From Fictibacillus arsenicus (lineage in GTDB: Bacteria; Bacillota; Bacilli; Bacillales; Fictibacillaceae): a stretch of 64,000 nt of DNA. Shown piece by piece: positions 62,022-64,000 of this stretch. Positions within the stretch are counted from its first letter, which is position 1. Each line of letters starts with the position of its first letter. The notes under the pieces are model-generated. The model saw only the letters and a program-made list of their open reading frames with translations. It had not been told where the DNA came from and searched no databases. The stretch is taken from assembly GCF_001642935.1 (NCBI RefSeq), contig NZ_CP016761.1:3596001-3660000 (forward strand). The letters run 5' to 3'. The position numbers and the translations under genes are program-made.

Positions 62022-62365
62022 TCATCACAAAGAAAGAATAGCAAAAAAGCACCCACTGCAAATAATCCAAATCCTTTAAGTACTAATATAGTAAGAAAAC
62101 CAAAGAATATATGTATGAATCCGGCTATTAAAAAACGTGTGCTATATAGATTTTTTGTCAGGTTTTCCGATAAGAGTGAAACCGGAATACCATAAAATAA
62201 ACTACCTAACAAAGCTATTATAAAAATAGGAATTACCTCAATAATAATAGCCCATGAAATACCGTATTTCATAAACTCAGGAATCATTAGTATAATTATA
62301 AATAATATAAATATTATAGAGGAATATAAGGCTGCCTCACATTTATCAGTAAAAGTTTTGTTCAT
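61949..62365 (-). CDS. hypothetical membrane protein with four helices
   Basis: 138 residues with four hydrophobic helices (ALYSSIIFILFIIILMIPEF, AIIIEVIPIFIIALLGSLFY, FLIAGFIHIFFGFLTILVLK, FGLFAVGAFLLFFLC) and a basic C-terminal tail (KREKEVMKKKISYK). I do not recognise it. ATG at 62365 lies behind AGGATGGTAATT; a start at 62374 is possible. Its C-terminus overlaps the next gene. Upstream is an IS element, so this pair may now get transcription from the IS side. Confidence 0.55.
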   Translation of the reverse strand: MNKTFTDKCEAALYSSIIFILFIIILMIPEFMKYGISWAIIIEVIPIFIIALLGSLFYGIPVSLLSENLTKNLYSTRFLIAGFIHIFFGFLTILVLKGFGLFAVGAFLLFFLCDEWLKREKEVMKKKISYKMEQDYLC

Positions 62366-62448
62366 AATTACCATCCTATATAAGGTTGTGAATCATTTCA
62401 CAAATAATTATACCAATTATTTCTTTTTCTGGTCTATGGAAAAATAAA

Positions 62449-62458
62449 AAAACCTGCA
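62449..62458. terminator. left arm of an intrinsic terminator split by the IS element
   Basis: AAAACCTGCA here and TGCAGGTTTT at 63757-63766 are exact inverse copies. Without the IS and one GAT they would form a 10-bp stem with the 5-base loop GATGA and a T-run on the minus strand, ending the ABC transporter gene at the right edge. Confidence 0.75.
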
Positions 62459-62545
62459 GATTAGACTAACCTAGGTAGATGAGACACAATAAAACACCTC
62501 CGAAATGATACACTTATTCTAAGTGATAATCGGAGGTGTTTTTGC

Positions 62546-62863
62546 ATGGGCAAAAACGTATATTCAAAAGAAACAAAGTGGGCTGTTGTTAAGGATAAAA
62601 TGAGTGGCCAATTTACGAATGAAGAAATTATGAATAAGTATGGCATTAAAAATGTTTCGCAAATAAAAACATGGGTGAAATGGTATCGTGAAAATCAAGT
62701 ACACCGGTTTAATCAGCCAATAGGCAAACAATACTCTTACGGTCTTGGACCTGATTCAGCTAGTGAAGAGGAAAAAAAGGACCGTCAATTCAATCACTAT
62801 AAACAGGAGAATGAAATCTTAAAAAAGTATTTGGAGATCGAAAAGGAGTTGAAAAAGAAGTAG
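62546..62863 (+). CDS. IS3-family transposase OrfA
   Basis: 105 residues. Helix-turn-helix DNA-binding protein with KWAVVKDKMSGQFTNEEIMN and IKNVSQIKTWVKWYREN, and a C-terminal coiled stretch (EILKKYLEIEKELKKK). It binds the IS ends. The end of the gene contains GAAAAAG (62851-62857), where ribosomes can slip by -1 to make the OrfAB fusion transposase: in the -1 frame the reading continues KEVVLRLVKKLRKKYTV without a stop. Confidence 0.9.
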   Translation: MGKNVYSKETKWAVVKDKMSGQFTNEEIMNKYGIKNVSQIKTWVKWYRENQVHRFNQPIGKQYSYGLGPDSASEEEKKDRQFNHYKQENEILKKYLEIEKELKKK

Positions 62864-62871
62864 TTCTCCGT

Positions 62872-63708
62872 TTGGTAAAAAAATTACGAAAAAAGTACAC
62901 GGTTACGGCTATTCTAAGCGCGCTAAACGTTCCAAGGTCCACATACTATCGTTGGGTGTCTACTCCATCTAATGATTTGTCTAAATCAGAGAAGGTCATT
63001 ATCTCACTTTGTGAAGAGACTAACTATCGGTATGGACATCGTAAAATTAAGAATTTACTTAAACGTCGATATCAAATTAGTTTGAATCGAAATTCGGTGC
63101 AACGTATTATGCAAAAGCATCATCTACAGTGCCGTGTAAAGCCAAAGCGCAAGTGGAAATCTCAAGGGGAATCCATCATTGTCGCACCAAACATTTTAAA
63201 TCGAGATTTTTCAGCAGCTCGACCTAATCAAAAGTGGGTAACAGATATAACATATGTTCAATATGGTTCTATTACATTGTACCTATCGACCATAATGGAT
63301 TTATTTAATAATCAAATTGTGGCTCACAAGCTCTATACCCATCAACAAGTTCCTCTTGTGGCAGATACCTTAAAAGCAGCTTTGGAATCACGAGGGAACC
63401 CCAAAGGGGTTATAATCCACTCAGATCAAGGAAGTGTGTATACATCCTATGGGTATCAACAACTAATAAAGGATAGGAAATTGGTCAGCAGTATGTCCAG
63501 AAGAGGAAATTGTTGGGATAATGCGGTTATTGAGTCCTTCCATTCCAATCTAAAATCTGAAGAATTTCAATATGTGAAGTTTAATTCTATGCCGATAGAT
63601 AAAATCAGGGAAAAAGTAGATCAGTACATGAAGTATTATAATGAAGAGCGTATACAAGAAAAATTAGGCTACCACACCCCAATTGAATTTGGTAGTATGG
63701 CAGCCTAA
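62872..63708 (+). CDS. IS3-family transposase OrfB (integrase core)
   Basis: 278 residues from a TTG at 62872, though it is probably made as a fusion with OrfA. DDE residues are all present: first Asp in KWVTDITYVQYG, second in IIHSDQGSVYTS, Glu in NCWDNAVIESFHSNLKSEEF. SALNVPRSTYYRW is the HTH_21 region. ERIQEKLGYHTPIEF closes the core. Intact, without stops or frameshifts. Confidence 0.92.
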   Translation: MVKKLRKKYTVTAILSALNVPRSTYYRWVSTPSNDLSKSEKVIISLCEETNYRYGHRKIKNLLKRRYQISLNRNSVQRIMQKHHLQCRVKPKRKWKSQGESIIVAPNILNRDFSAARPNQKWVTDITYVQYGSITLYLSTIMDLFNNQIVAHKLYTHQQVPLVADTLKAALESRGNPKGVIIHSDQGSVYTSYGYQQLIKDRKLVSSMSRRGNCWDNAVIESFHSNLKSEEFQYVKFNSMPIDKIREKVDQYMKYYNEERIQEKLGYHTPIEFGSMAA

Positions 63709-63786
63709 CTGGTGGTGTTTTATTATTGTCTCATTTGACTAGGCCAGTCTAGATGATGCAGGTTTTCTAACTGTATATATTTCCAC

Positions 63787-64000
63787 TCAGCCAACAATTT
63801 CACCCAGTGTCTCAGCAAAATTCTTCGACTGTGCAACTGATCCAAACTGCCTTACTTTTTGTTTCGAACCGTAAAAGAGCAGCTCTCCTTCTTTTAAAAT
63901 CAAGAAGGAAGTGCATAGTGTTTCAAGTTCTTGTGCGTCATGGCTGGAATATAGAATCGTCTTTCCTTCACTTCCGAGCTGCCTTAGATCGTTCACGATT
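63787..64000 (-). CDS. ABC transporter ATP-binding protein, C-terminal part (start outside window)
   Basis: Only the last 70 codons are in the window and the frame is open to base 64000. GKTILYSSHDAQELETLCTS is the H-loop region with the switch His, and the following FLILKEGELLFYGSK is the typical end of the nucleotide-binding domain; QFGSVAQSKNFAETLGEIVG closes it. It resembles export-type ATPases (GliA/BcrA-like), but this cannot be settled from the fragment. Its terminator is now split by the IS element. Confidence 0.85.
   Translation of the reverse strand, partial: IVNDLRQLGSEGKTILYSSHDAQELETLCTSFLILKEGELLFYGSKQKVRQFGSVAQSKNFAETLGEIVG

Larger units (their letters stand above)
62462..63751 (+). 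mobile_element. intact IS3-family insertion sequence, 1290 bp
   Basis: Ends are inverted repeats of about 40 bp: left TAGACTAACCTAG then TGAGACACAATAAAACACC; right, inverted, TAGACTGGCCTAGTCAAATG then AGACAATAATAAAACACC. A 3-bp target duplication GAT flanks it (62459-62461 and 63752-63754), typical for the family. It carries orfA and orfB with a full DDE set and a probable programmed frameshift, so it looks recent and active. Only copy in the window. Confidence 0.93.

Overview
The window looks like chromosome of a spore-forming, low-G+C Gram-positive bacterium of the Bacillaceae (Fictibacillus or Bacillus sensu lato would fit). This rests on the Bacillus-type sinI-sinR pair, a homologue of general stress protein 39, a YwqC/YwqD/YwqE-type exopolysaccharide head, an RsbR-like STAS protein, GGAGG ribosome sites at most starts, lipobox binding proteins, and short U-tailed terminators. 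No rRNA, tRNA or CRISPR was seen.

Layout. 1-8130 (minus): a LacI regulator with CG-centred operators heads an operon of thiolase, SDR reductase, 3-hydroxyacyl-CoA dehydrogenase, CoA-transferase and a TRAP transporter, which reads as uptake and oxidation of a short hydroxy- or keto-acid. 8175-15402: glycerate kinase, a small DMT transporter, a secreted M14 peptidase, a secreted endo/exonuclease/phosphatase-fold protein, several small genes (one apparently starting at ATT) and a GSP39-like SDR with a sigma-B-like promoter. 15433-25110 (minus): an AT-rich ten-gene exopolysaccharide operon, from Wzz and BY-kinase to galE. 25362-26460: a frameshifted threonine-synthase-like gene. 26734-34331 (plus): a D-amino-acid salvage operon (symporter, RpiR regulator, N-succinylamino acid racemase, D-aminoacylase, GNAT, M20 deacylase), facing a D-serine dehydratase.

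36085-56821 (minus): a roughly 20 kb, 15-gene glycan-use locus with an ABC sugar importer, a heparinase II/III-like lyase, a two-domain deacetylase, a DegT-type aminotransferase, two related beta-propeller proteins (one exported, one not), an esterase-like hydrolase, a GntR regulator fused to a sugar-binding domain, an unrecognised regulator, a DapA-like aldolase and an epimerase. The combination looks uncharacterised.

57077-64000: nitronate monooxygenase; then a cyclic-di-GMP-I riboswitch directly in front of sinI-sinR, the most striking item here because it would wire the second messenger straight into the biofilm master switch; an RsbR-like protein; a Cys/Lys-rich small protein; an NlpC/P60 hydrolase; two small membrane proteins; an intact IS3-family element inserted exactly in the loop of a terminator; and the end of an ABC ATPase.

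Intergenic repeats include four copies of a GGGGACAGACCC palindrome and two unrelated arrays with a 21-bp period. Gene-poor stretches over 300 bases: 25060-25361 (EPS promoter at one end, terminator at the other, little between), 26461-26835 (21-bp array and promoter), 34276-34640 (terminator and 21-bp array), 58049-58373 (sinI promoter and riboswitch).
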